Below are positions 7,198 to 15,339 of a DNA stretch of 35,352 nt, one piece after another; within the stretch, counting starts at the first letter, position 1, and the number at the start of each line of letters is the position of its first letter. Source of the DNA: Candidatus Auribacterota bacterium (lineage in GTDB: Bacteria; Auribacterota; JAFGBW01; JAFGJP01); the NCBI GenBank assembly GCA_023144635.1, contig JAGLFH010000043.1:1-35352 (forward strand), read 5' to 3'. Position numbers and translations under genes: made by a program. The notes beneath the pieces are model-generated. The model saw only the letters and a list, made by a program, of their open reading frames with translations, was not told where the DNA came from and made no database searches.

Positions 7198-7370
7198 TAC
7201 TGTTCACCTTTATTCAATACCTTTTCGAGATAATTTCTGTGTATGATATCTATCCTAATTGTTCTTAAAATAAGCCAATTTCCGTCCTTGCTCATAGACA
7301 ACTTTTTTTCCAAAATTGGCTGTTTTTCTTCGAATTCATTTTTTTCAGTTTGCTTTTGTTCTTTTGCCAT
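7197..7370 (-). CDS. 57-residue hypothetical protein
   Basis: A small charged protein with an N-terminal Glu/Lys/Gln-rich part and a more structured C-terminal half containing DGNWLILRTIRID. A GGGGGT site precedes the ATG by a few bases. The gene overlaps the 50-residue gene downstream by one base. A GTGTAAA box lies 58 bases upstream. From memory, similar small proteins with a SKDGxWLIL-like core occur in archaeal genomes, but I cannot confirm this. Confidence 0.55.
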   Translation of the reverse strand: MAKEQKQTEKNEFEEKQPILEKKLSMSKDGNWLILRTIRIDIIHRNYLEKVLNKGEQ

Positions 7371-7427
7371 ATTTTTACCCCCAAATTTTGAATCTATTCT
7401 AAGGTAGTAGCAAAAGGATATATATGG

Positions 7428-7434
7428 TTTACAC
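7428..7434 (-). promoter_or_regulatory. GTGTAAA box 4, upstream of the 57-residue gene
   Basis: On the minus strand GTGTAAACCATATATATCC: the box followed by a clear TATA-like run, 58 bases before the gene start. Confidence 0.45.
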
Positions 7435-7505
7435 TAGATTTGCACTTAAAGAATTGTATTTCCTAAAAAGGCATATTAAAGTTAGTATAATAAATGGGGC
7501 TTTTA

Positions 7506-7512
7506 GTGTAAA
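7506..7512 (+). promoter_or_regulatory. GTGTAAA box 5, upstream of the HAD-membrane gene
   Basis: GTGTAAAAGGATTAAACTATATC lies 72 bases before the ATG at 7584 and diverges from box 4. It suggests the HAD gene shares control with the element genes. Confidence 0.4.
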
Positions 7513-7583
7513 AGGATTAAACTATATCTTTGAGTAATATTATGGAATAAGCTTTCTAAAAATAAATTTAAGGAATAGATGCA

Positions 7584-8873
7584 ATGCAAGAACAGAAAAA
7601 AAAGAAAGTCCTAATATTTGATTTGGATAACACCCTGTATAATGATAGCAAAATTCAAAGTGCGTATGAAAAAATTGCTAATGATCTTGTATGGAATAGG
7701 TGGTGGAATTCTAAGATATTAAAAAAACACTTGTTTTCATTGCCATTGTTTTGCTTTATCAAGAAAAATTATATTCATTTAGTACGAAAATACTTTCAGA
7801 AAAAGCTGAATTATGCTCCTCCTCTCTCTTATGTAATAAAAGAATTCGATATTGATTTTAAGATGTGGAAGAATGCAAGGAATAATATTTCTGACGACTT
7901 TCTGCCGAAGAGAAATACAATGCTTGAAAATTTAATGAAGAAATTAAATGGAGAATATGATTTTGCACTTATTACAGATAACGTTCCTGAACTGACTCAC
8001 CGTATATTGGAAAGTATAGGAATATGGCATTTCTTTGAGGAACGAATTGTTTATGCAGATGGTCAGAATATAAAGCCTGATAAAATCATGTGGTATAGTC
8101 TCTTGAAAAAAATAAAAGTCGATGAGCCTGAATTTTGTTTAATGGTTGGTGATAGGTACGATATTGATCTAATGCCAGCAGCAGAAATGGGAATGAAGGT
8201 GGTACAGGTTGAAGGTGTTGAGGATGTTTACAGGTTACTGAGAGGATTACTAAGGAAAGATACAGGAATTAACAAAAGGCTTTCATCGATTAAATCTTTT
8301 CTTACAGAAGAAAGAAAACTGAGTGTTTTACACCTTGAACATACATTTAATCTAAGAGATAAGTATGTTGCAGCATATTTAGCGGTTATTATTCCAATAC
8401 TTGGAATTATTGTGTATACAGTGCAATCTTCTAAAGATTTGCCTTTATTGATATTTTTAGTTTTATTAGGTTTTATAATGGGATGTGTTATTATCTCTTT
8501 TTTAGCAATATCATGGCAGGCAAGAGACTATTATAGAGAAAAAAGAGAGATGATAAACAGATTTTTGGCTTATTATCCAGAAAATGATTTTGTAGCTGAA
8601 ATTTTTTTAAATCATTACATTAATTTTACAAGAGATAAAGTTAAAAGATTGCCTAGCGCTATCAGCACTTATTCTATTTTTATAAGCTGGATTTCAATTA
8701 TGAATGCTCTTCTTGTCAGTGGTGCTTTATATATGTGTTCAAAAGAGTATGACTGGTCAAAAGAATTTACCTTTTATGTTATAAGTCTTGCTTCATTTTT
8801 AGCTATTTTTGTAAGCTGGGGACTGTTTAAATTATGGAGATTTCTATTAACCTCAAAAAAATATCTGGAATAA
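7584..8873 (+). CDS. HAD-superfamily hydrolase fused to a C-terminal membrane domain
   Basis: A 429-residue protein. Residues about 8-215 are a HAD phosphatase-like domain: motif I DLDNTLY (aspartate nucleophile), motif II LITDN, motif III Lys in NIKPDK and motif IV GDRYDIDLMPA. All catalytic positions are present. After a charged linker, residues about 260-425 hold roughly four membrane segments in two pairs. Typical HAD hydrolases of this type (about 210-240 residues) lack this extension. The substrate cannot be told. The weak AAGGA lies rather far from the ATG. A GTGTAAA box sits upstream. It converges with the lipoprotein gene, with one base between their stops. Confidence 0.75.
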   Translation: MQEQKKKKVLIFDLDNTLYNDSKIQSAYEKIANDLVWNRWWNSKILKKHLFSLPLFCFIKKNYIHLVRKYFQKKLNYAPPLSYVIKEFDIDFKMWKNARNNISDDFLPKRNTMLENLMKKLNGEYDFALITDNVPELTHRILESIGIWHFFEERIVYADGQNIKPDKIMWYSLLKKIKVDEPEFCLMVGDRYDIDLMPAAEMGMKVVQVEGVEDVYRLLRGLLRKDTGINKRLSSIKSFLTEERKLSVLHLEHTFNLRDKYVAAYLAVIIPILGIIVYTVQSSKDLPLLIFLVLLGFIMGCVIISFLAISWQARDYYREKREMINRFLAYYPENDFVAEIFLNHYINFTRDKVKRLPSAISTYSIFISWISIMNALLVSGALYMCSKEYDWSKEFTFYVISLASFLAIFVSWGLFKLWRFLLTSKKYLE

Positions 8874-8874
8874 T

Positions 8875-9345
8875 TTACTGAAGATTATCTCGATCTCCAT
8901 TATATCTTTCCATTACAGTAGTTTTGCCAAAAGTTCCATCTCCTTTGCCTTTCCTCATTCTTAATTCGTAGGTCCGAACATTGTTCCATGGATCAGACCA
9001 TCCCACACAGATTATGTAGGATAAATCAGGAATCTGGTCTCCTGTGACATCTTCGAAACGTATTTCCTTTGGTTCTCCTATAATTCTATCTATAAGCTTT
9101 TCCTCACTAAGACGGCCATCCCCCATGCCTTTTTTCATTTTTAAGTCATAGATTGGTTTATGGTGAAATTCGCGGGTATATCCTGCTTGTACCATATAGA
9201 TATGTTCTGGCTTATTGTCTCCATCTAAATCTTTGAAAATACTCGTTGTTTTTTGAGCGCAATCACAACCGCTCAAAATCAATGCTAATCCGGCAGGTAT
9301 CAATATCTTGCTCTTAAATTCTTGAATTGTTTCGTATATGGCCAT
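8875..9345 (-). CDS. Small secreted lipoprotein with two FG-GAP/VCBS-like repeats
   Basis: A hydrophobic stretch ends in LILSGC, a lipobox, so the mature protein is probably a lipoprotein. The rest is an internal duplication: DLDGDNKPEHIYMV with a later MKKGMGDG, repeated as DVTGDQIPDLSYII with MRKGKGDG. The Asp-x-Asp-Gly-Asp pattern is typical of calcium-binding FG-GAP/VCBS repeat proteins. I used the ATG at 9345 (157 codons including stop); a TTG seven codons upstream keeps the frame open to 9366. No good ribosome-binding site is seen at either. Function unknown; extracytoplasmic binding is inferred. Confidence 0.65.
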   Translation of the reverse strand: MAIYETIQEFKSKILIPAGLALILSGCDCAQKTTSIFKDLDGDNKPEHIYMVQAGYTREFHHKPIYDLKMKKGMGDGRLSEEKLIDRIIGEPKEIRFEDVTGDQIPDLSYIICVGWSDPWNNVRTYELRMRKGKGDGTFGKTTVMERYNGDRDNLQ

Positions 9346-9448
9346 AGTTGTAAAGTAATGCTTCAAGTCTTTTAAAGCTTTGTATTTGTTACTACCATTT
9401 AGAAGATAATGATTCTTTGCTATATGTAATTAATAGACATTCTAATAA

Positions 9449-9479
9449 TTGTGAAATAATCTTCATTTTTTTGTATAAT
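9449..9479 (+). promoter_or_regulatory. Sigma-70-like promoter of the hydrolase gene
   Basis: A perfect -10 TATAAT at 9474-9479 with TTGTGA at 9449-9454 as -35 (19-base spacer). Transcription would start near 9486, leaving a short leader with a GGGGG ribosome-binding site. Confidence 0.5.
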
Positions 9480-9507
9480 GAGATTTCAATTTTATTAAGG
9501 GGGATTT

Positions 9508-10935
9508 ATGAAAAAAGTCACGCTGATAATTCACGGATATAGCGATTGCTCAGAATCTTTTGTAAAAATTAAGAAATTCCTGCAAAAAAAGAAAATAGGG
9601 ACAGTCAAAACAATCCTTTATGCAGATTATGAGTCCAGAGAAGACAACATGACCTTTAATGATGTCATAGATGGATTAAATGATGAACTTATTAAAAATA
9701 AGATAATAGATCAAAATGGGAAAAAGCTCTGTGACCTTAATGTTATTGTGCATTCTACTGGCGGCCTGGTCATAAGGCACTGGATATGGCGTTATTATTA
9801 TAAAGATGGAAACAGAATAAATGAATGTCCTGTAAGACGATTAATAATGCTTGCTCCTGCAAATTTCGGCTCTCCATTAGCTCACAGAGGAAAATCATTT
9901 CTTGGACATATCTTCAAGGGAAGATGGAAAATCGGTGATTTTCTGGAAGTAGGAAAACGGCTTTTGTATGGATTGGAATTGGGCAGCCCTTATCAATGGA
10001 ACCTTGCGCACAGAGATATTATTATTAAAAAGCCATATTATAATTCAACTCAGATTCAAACAACAATTCTTGTTGGGATAGATGATTATGAAGGATTAAG
10101 AGGATGGGTCAATAAGCCTGGAACAGATGGCACAGTTGTTATTGCAGGAACTTCCTTGGATTCTGCAAAGCTTGTCTTAGATTTTTCAAAGCCAAGAGAC
10201 AAAAGACTGAATTATAAGCCTTATAATTGGACAATTACTAATCCCTCAGATGATTTTGCTTTTGGAGTTTTGGAAGGGCTTGATCATGGCAGTATTGTTG
10301 AGCAAATAAGTGAAAAAAGTGAAGTGGGTGAATTATTGGTAAAAGCGTTGAAAATCAAAGATAAAAATGGATTCAAAAAATATAGTAAAGATTTAAAAGT
10401 TATAACACAAGAGACTTATAAGAACTCTGGAAAATCTAAATATCAGCAGTTCATTATACATGCTGTTGACGATCATGGTGTCTCAGTAAAAGACTACACA
10501 ATAGAATTCTTTATCTCTAAAGTAAGCAGAAGCATTTTAGGAAATATTTTGAATAAGATAAGGTTTTCTATTCAGGAAAAAGAGCTTACTAAAGAAGCTA
10601 ATAAGATTATGACAGGCCAGTTTCATACACATACTAAGGATTCAAGCTATAGGCGTTTCCTTGTGAATCTGGAAGAGATAAAATCTCATTTAAAGAAAGC
10701 ACAAAATGAGCTGAAATCTGAAGTTATTCTAAGCATGAGAGTCTATGTGCCAAGAGTTGACAAAGGGATTAAATATGAGTTGAAAACCCTTCAAAATATA
10801 GTTATTTATGATCCGAATCAGAAAAGAACAAATTTGCCGCTGTTTTTCTGGTCTAATACGACAACTTTGATTGAGCTGAGAGTTAATCGGATTAATGAAT
10901 ATGTAACAGTGGGAATAAAGCCGAAGAATCATTAA
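9508..10935 (+). CDS. Alpha/beta-hydrolase (lipase/PGAP1-like)
   Basis: A 475-residue protein with an alpha/beta-hydrolase fold over its first 280 residues. It has an oxyanion-side HGYSD near the N-terminus, a nucleophile elbow HSTGG (serine in H-x-S-x-G, as in lipases and PGAP1-like hydrolases), then APANFGSPLA, a likely acid residue near GTDGTVV, and a catalytic His in LDHGS. The C-terminal 180 residues are a separate domain I do not recognise. There is no signal peptide, so the enzyme should be cytoplasmic. The TAAGGGGGAT ribosome-binding site is strong. Its stop overlaps by four bases the stop of the gene on the other strand. Confidence 0.78.
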   Translation: MKKVTLIIHGYSDCSESFVKIKKFLQKKKIGTVKTILYADYESREDNMTFNDVIDGLNDELIKNKIIDQNGKKLCDLNVIVHSTGGLVIRHWIWRYYYKDGNRINECPVRRLIMLAPANFGSPLAHRGKSFLGHIFKGRWKIGDFLEVGKRLLYGLELGSPYQWNLAHRDIIIKKPYYNSTQIQTTILVGIDDYEGLRGWVNKPGTDGTVVIAGTSLDSAKLVLDFSKPRDKRLNYKPYNWTITNPSDDFAFGVLEGLDHGSIVEQISEKSEVGELLVKALKIKDKNGFKKYSKDLKVITQETYKNSGKSKYQQFIIHAVDDHGVSVKDYTIEFFISKVSRSILGNILNKIRFSIQEKELTKEANKIMTGQFHTHTKDSSYRRFLVNLEEIKSHLKKAQNELKSEVILSMRVYVPRVDKGIKYELKTLQNIVIYDPNQKRTNLPLFFWSNTTTLIELRVNRINEYVTVGIKPKNH

Positions 10936-12038
10936 AAGCTTATAAAATAGATAAGAAAAAGAATCAGAAAAAAACCTGAGAAGGCTATCTTCATTGCTAC
11001 AATATTCTTGCTGTAAAACTTAATAATTTTACTGATATTGATTCCCAAATAAATGATAAGGAAAAGTAAGATTAAGGGCAGTATAAAGAAAATATTGTAC
11101 AGGAAAAGATAAAAGTAGCCTTTTAGAGCTTGTTCTTTGATGAGTAAAATAATAGGAATATAAATCTGTCCTGTGCAGGGAAACTCGACCAGGGACACAA
11201 TCGCTCCAGTAAAAAAAGCTAAGACAGTTGAAAACCTCATAGAACTCGTTCTCTTTATGATCTTGTGCATTCTAATAATGCTTTTATTATTAAGTTTAAG
11301 CTCCATTTTCTTTCCTCTGGAAATGAGATAGGCATCTTTAAGATTTAAATAAATCAATAGAAGCACAATAAAAGCAACCAGACCTTTTAAGATAAGACTG
11401 AAGGTTTTCAAGAGGGAAATACTTTCAAATATCTTATAGATGCCTAATCCAAGAAGATAGTACGAGCAGAAGCATCCTAGTATGAAGAATATTCCTGAAA
11501 ACAGAACATTCCTTTTATTTTTTTTCAGATAAAAAAGATAGGAAATGAAAAATATGATGACTGTAAAAACACAGGGATTGATGCCATCCAGTAACCCTCC
11601 TGAAATAATAGCAATTAAACTTAGTTTTTTAGGAAGATTTACAGATTGATTTTTCTCTGGCAGAGAAGATCTTTTCTTGTTTAATGATATTTCTATTTCT
11701 TTTAAGAGATTTTCTTCTATTTCTCTTCTTCCATTTAGAAACTTATTCTGAATGAGAATAATAGGAAAATTTTTTCCGGCTTTTCCAAATTGCTCTTCAA
11801 GCTGCATGAAGTATTTATAGTTTTCAATATCCTCTATATTGAAAAAGTTCATCTGGATAGAATCTGCGAATTTCTCTTCAGCTACAGGAATTACTCTTTC
11901 CTTAACATAATCACAGTTTTTGCAGTTGTTAGAGTAAAAGAAGAGGATTGATAGTTTTTTTTGAGATGAAAACGAAGAAAAAGATATTAAGAAAATGAAA
12001 AGAAAAATAAGAGATGCTTTTTTAAAGAATATTCCCAT
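10932..12038 (-). CDS. Thioredoxin-domain plus CcdA/DsbD-like membrane electron-transfer protein
   Basis: About 368 residues: a signal or anchor segment, a periplasmic thioredoxin-like domain with CKNC (CxxC), then about six membrane helices with the paired cysteines NPCVF and FPCTG that mark CcdA/DsbD-type reductant transporters. It would pass electrons across the inner membrane to exported thiols. I placed the start at 12038 because GGAG lies five bases upstream; the frame remains open to 12083, but a start there overlaps the upstream gene by 62 bases. With the chosen start the overlap is 17 bases, which suggests translational coupling to the DUF1573 gene. Confidence 0.85.
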   Translation of the reverse strand: MGIFFKKASLIFLFIFLISFSSFSSQKKLSILFFYSNNCKNCDYVKERVIPVAEEKFADSIQMNFFNIEDIENYKYFMQLEEQFGKAGKNFPIILIQNKFLNGRREIEENLLKEIEISLNKKRSSLPEKNQSVNLPKKLSLIAIISGGLLDGINPCVFTVIIFFISYLFYLKKNKRNVLFSGIFFILGCFCSYYLLGLGIYKIFESISLLKTFSLILKGLVAFIVLLLIYLNLKDAYLISRGKKMELKLNNKSIIRMHKIIKRTSSMRFSTVLAFFTGAIVSLVEFPCTGQIYIPIILLIKEQALKGYFYLFLYNIFFILPLILLFLIIYLGINISKIIKFYSKNIVAMKIAFSGFFLILFLIYFISF

Positions 12039-12393
12039 GTATCTCCACAACATAAAGGGGCTTTTCAGAATTTTTAATCTCAAAGAATAGATATTTTCTG
12101 AATTTTCCCTTATCTAGTTTGGCTGGATTTAGCTTAAATGTAAATTTAAAGGTTTCATTCGGCTTGATGATCTTTTGTTCTTTAAACTCAAAAACCAGAC
12201 AATCACAACTGGTTCTTATATTTTTAGCTACAACAGAAATTTTTTCATCATTCTTTATGGTGATTTCCTTTGCAATGCTGTTTTCAGTAGCTTTAACATC
12301 CCCAAAATATACTTTTTGTGGAGATATCTCGACAGCATAGGCGGAAAATGGGAACAAAAATAAAATAAAAGCTACAAATATCTTTAAACGCAT
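12022..12393 (-). CDS. Secreted DUF1573 protein
   Basis: A 123-residue protein with a clear signal peptide (ending FSAYA) and one DUF1573 Ig-like domain. The pattern VYFGDVKATE, then IRTSCDCLVFEF, then KLDKGKFRKYLFFEI is characteristic of the family. AAGGTG precedes the ATG. DUF1573 proteins are often next to thioredoxin or CcdA-type genes, and here it overlaps one, so the CDC cysteines may be a thiol target. That role is inferred. Confidence 0.85.
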   Translation of the reverse strand: MRLKIFVAFILFLFPFSAYAVEISPQKVYFGDVKATENSIAKEITIKNDEKISVVAKNIRTSCDCLVFEFKEQKIIKPNETFKFTFKLNPAKLDKGKFRKYLFFEIKNSEKPLYVVEIHGNIL

Positions 12394-12459
12394 ATTTCAC
12401 CTTGTTAAGTTATATGAACTATAATCTAATTTTTCATTAAAATGCAAATCAATGTTAAA

Positions 12460-12494
12460 TTTATTCAATCAAAATAAAGTTTTGATTGAATAAA
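12460..12494. repeat. 15-bp perfect inverted repeat, candidate operator
   Basis: TTTATTCAATCAAAA (12460-12474) and its exact reverse complement (12480-12494) around a 5-base loop. Because both flanking genes point away from it, it is unlikely to be a terminator; an operator for the divergent genes or a transcript-leader hairpin fits better. Confidence 0.6.
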
Positions 12495-12655
12495 ACAGCA
12501 TTTTACAGGTCAAAAAATATAACATATTTTCTTGCTTTAAATTAAATATCCCTCTAAGGATATTCTGATAATTGAATAAACTGTCAGGTATATACTGCTG
12601 ACTAAAGCTATAATTGACTATTATTTCATGGGGCAATAGTTTTTTTGGTGGAAAT

Positions 12656-12684
12656 TTGATTATAGTACAAAAAAATGTTATATT
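12656..12684 (+). promoter_or_regulatory. Sigma-70-like promoter of the surface/Rhs operon
   Basis: TTGATT (12656-12661) and TATATT (12679-12684) with exactly 17 bases between. Transcription would start near 12691, with a leader of about 77 bases before the first gene. It is the only good promoter before the four-gene operon. Confidence 0.6.
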
Positions 12685-12767
12685 GTAAGATGTAAATAAA
12701 TATCTTAATTCTTATATGATTATTGGCCAGTGGAGAGAATTAACAATATAAGTATCGGAGAAAAATT

Positions 12768-13634
12768 ATGAAAAAATACACCCTTTTTCTGTTCTTTTTT
12801 AGTTGTTTTTTAATGTTTAGTTCCCATATAGCTTTTAGTGCGACATGGTCTTTGGAAATTTCGTCAGACAAGGATGAATACATTGGCGGAGAAAACGTAT
12901 CTTTTGATATGCAAATTACTAAGGATGGAGAACTTGTAAGCGGCAACTCAGTTGATTATATTGCAAGCTTTCCTGAATCAGATTATTCTGTGGCTTTGAA
13001 TCCGTCAGAAAGCGGATTTTTCTATCTGGTTCTTCTTAATGATCTTCCTGCACAGCAGATTCTTAAGGTAACTCTTTATGAAAAAAATCATGAAGAAAAA
13101 ATAGTAAAAAATGAAGAGAAAATTGAAGACTTGCAGGCAAGAATCGAAGAACTGGAACAGAAAAAACTTGAAAAGCCAAATAAAGCAGATAAATTTGATA
13201 AAAAAATTGAAGAATTACAGCAGAAAATAGCTGATCTTCAGGCAAAAATAGAACAGTTACAACAGCCTTTGACAGATGCAGAGAAAGCAATAACGGTTCT
13301 TTCCAGAAATTCTTTTCAAATTAAGGAAGGCGAATATACAAACCACACAGATGTAATCCTTCAGATTGTTTCCAATGATTTATATGAGCTGATGGTGAGT
13401 GAAAATGAGGATTTCTCCAGTGCCGGAGTTATACCTTATCAACCTGAAATAACATATAACCTTTCTAGCGGAGATGGTGAGAAAGCTGTCTATGTCAAAT
13501 TTATTCTGAAAGGGACATCGTTTGAAGAGGTGAAAAACAATTCGATCATTCTTGATACAATTGCTCCAATAGTTGAAGCTTTATCTCCGATAGACGGAGC
13601 AGTCGTAACAGGAAAACCTGAGATTACAGAATAA
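12768..13634 (+). CDS. Secreted coiled-coil surface protein, apparently truncated
   Basis: A 288-residue protein with a signal peptide (ending AFSA), a beta-rich region starting WSLEISSDKDEYIGGENV that resembles an Ig/MG2-type extracellular domain, a strong coiled coil at about 106-172 (repeating EELQQKI- and DLQAKI-type heptads), then another beta-rich part. It ends abruptly at SPIDGAVVTGKPEITE, which is the usual opening of a bacterial Ig-like domain, so the reading frame looks cut short. GGAG precedes the ATG. It is first gene of the operon with the glycosyltransferase, repeat protein and Rhs protein. Probable envelope or surface role. Confidence 0.7.
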   Translation: MKKYTLFLFFFSCFLMFSSHIAFSATWSLEISSDKDEYIGGENVSFDMQITKDGELVSGNSVDYIASFPESDYSVALNPSESGFFYLVLLNDLPAQQILKVTLYEKNHEEKIVKNEEKIEDLQARIEELEQKKLEKPNKADKFDKKIEELQQKIADLQAKIEQLQQPLTDAEKAITVLSRNSFQIKEGEYTNHTDVILQIVSNDLYELMVSENEDFSSAGVIPYQPEITYNLSSGDGEKAVYVKFILKGTSFEEVKNNSIILDTIAPIVEALSPIDGAVVTGKPEITE

Positions 13635-13637
13635 AAA

Positions 13638-15320
13638 ATGAAGAAAAAAGAAAATATTTTAAAATTTAGAGATGTGAAGATTGAAAAAAGTGATGCTCTG
13701 ATGCTTTTTATTGTTTTTTCATTCCTGATCTGTGTCATCTATTTTAATCCCAGACTTCTGGCTTTGCTTGTTGGAGAAGAACCTTTTAGCGCAAAATTAG
13801 CAGTAGTTATTTTTGTATTAATGCTTAATATGATGTGGCTTTACGGTATCTATCATTTCGGGCATATATTGTTTTCCTGCTTTACGAAAACAAAAATAGA
13901 TAAATTGCATTTAAATGATGATTTTCAGCCTGCTGTAGCTATTCTCTATACGACTCTCAATGATTTTAATGAAAAAGCCTGTCAGACTTGCCTTCATCAA
14001 GATTATAGCAACTTTAAACTATTCATATGTGATGACAGCACAGATGAAGCTATAAAAGCACAAATCGGCACATTTTACCGGATGAACAGAGATAAGGTCG
14101 AGATTCTTCGAAGGCTGGATAAAAAAGGTTTCAAGGCTGGCAATATCAATTATGCTTTAAGCCAGATAGATAAAAAATATGACTATATTGCTGTTATGGA
14201 TTCAGATACAAGGCTTGATGCGGACTATCTGAAAAAAAGCCTGCTATATTTTCAACTAAGCTCAAAGATTGCTTATGTTCAGGCCAAACAAAAATCACTC
14301 GTTGAGCAAAAATCAGGTTTTGCGAGTATTTTAAAAACAATAATAGATGTTCACTGGAAATATTACATGCGGCTTAAAAACAGGTTTGGATTTGTCATGT
14401 GGTATGGTCATGGGGCTGTTCTCAGGCGTTCTATCATAGAAGAAGTCGGAGGCATACCGGAGGTTATTACAGAAGATCTGGCTTTTTCCTCAGAAGCAAG
14501 AAGGCTGGGGTATTACGGCATTGTAGCAGATGACATTGAAACAGGAGAAGAGACACCGGAAACATTAGAAAAATACCGTAAGCGTAACCGTAAATGGGTT
14601 AGGGGAACTTACCAATATCTTTTAAGAATTTACCCAAAAGTACTCTTTTCAAAAAATATTCCCTGGTTTGAAAAAGCGGATATTTTTATTTCCGCATTTT
14701 CCCTTTTGCAGGCTTTTCCTTTCCTGCTTCTTGTTTATGTGGCAAGCTTTATCATGCCCTATTATTATGTAACGAGTCAGTTGCAGGGGCCAGTTTTTCT
14801 TGTGCCTCCTGCTATATATGACTCCTGGGTGCAGGTTCTGTTTAAAACAAAATATAATGTATTCTGGGTGCTGGATTTCTATCTTATCATGTTTGTTGTT
14901 ATTTTCTTTCCGCTTCTTCCAGCTATAGTTGAGCTGTGGAAAACAAAGAAGAAAATGTTCACATATATTGCCATGTCTACATTTATACATATATCTATTT
15001 TGTTGGATTCAGCTAAAGAGGTTATTCTCTATAGCTTGACAAGCAAAGCGCAGTTTCATGCGACAAATAATAGCAAAAGTAAAAACGACAGCCGCATATT
15101 TCTTATTGCCGAGTTTGCCATAGGGCTGTATCTCATCTTTTATGCTGTGCTGACATACAATATATGGCTGATCGCTCTTGGAGTAGCATTTATACTCAAT
15201 CCGTTTATTATCTTTTTAGGATACAGAAAACCAATAAGCACATTGATTCCGCTTCCTTTTGCAATAACAACAGGAATCATGTTCTTTATAGGCATAACCA
15301 TAATTCAAAATATGTTTTAA
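13638..15320 (+). CDS. Membrane family-2 glycosyltransferase (cellulose-synthase-like)
   Basis: A 560-residue protein with two N-terminal membrane helices, a cytoplasmic GT-A domain and about six C-terminal membrane helices. Signatures of a processive GT2 enzyme are CDDSTD (about 132), the DxD-type MDSDTRL (about 186), TEDLAF (about 278) and RKRNRKW (about 313), which replaces the classical QxxRW. It would polymerise and export a polysaccharide from a nucleotide sugar. The sugar cannot be told. It starts three bases after the previous stop with no clear ribosome-binding site, so it depends on coupling. Confidence 0.87.
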   Translation: MKKKENILKFRDVKIEKSDALMLFIVFSFLICVIYFNPRLLALLVGEEPFSAKLAVVIFVLMLNMMWLYGIYHFGHILFSCFTKTKIDKLHLNDDFQPAVAILYTTLNDFNEKACQTCLHQDYSNFKLFICDDSTDEAIKAQIGTFYRMNRDKVEILRRLDKKGFKAGNINYALSQIDKKYDYIAVMDSDTRLDADYLKKSLLYFQLSSKIAYVQAKQKSLVEQKSGFASILKTIIDVHWKYYMRLKNRFGFVMWYGHGAVLRRSIIEEVGGIPEVITEDLAFSSEARRLGYYGIVADDIETGEETPETLEKYRKRNRKWVRGTYQYLLRIYPKVLFSKNIPWFEKADIFISAFSLLQAFPFLLLVYVASFIMPYYYVTSQLQGPVFLVPPAIYDSWVQVLFKTKYNVFWVLDFYLIMFVVIFFPLLPAIVELWKTKKKMFTYIAMSTFIHISILLDSAKEVILYSLTSKAQFHATNNSKSKNDSRIFLIAEFAIGLYLIFYAVLTYNIWLIALGVAFILNPFIIFLGYRKPISTLIPLPFAITTGIMFFIGITIIQNMF

Positions 15321-15339
15321 GCATTAAAAGGAGAATATT

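Larger units (their letters stand above)
12394..12767. other. Divergent intergenic region
   Basis: This 374-base gene-free stretch separates the DUF1573 operon from the surface-protein/Rhs operon. It holds a 15-bp perfect palindrome (12460-12494) and a sigma-70-like promoter (12656-12684). I see no coding sequence or RNA gene. Confidence 0.7.

Noticed and set aside
12119..12363. Two plus-strand frames opposite the DUF1573 gene
   Set aside because: They are antisense to a well-supported secreted DUF1573 gene and have no domain or ribosome-binding site.
7584..12393. Whole contig being archaeal
   Set aside because: Lipoprotein signals, a TATAAT promoter, DUF1573 with CcdA, PA2779-type genes and an outer-membrane-type barrel favour a bacterium, although archaeal features cluster at 4.5-7.5 kb.
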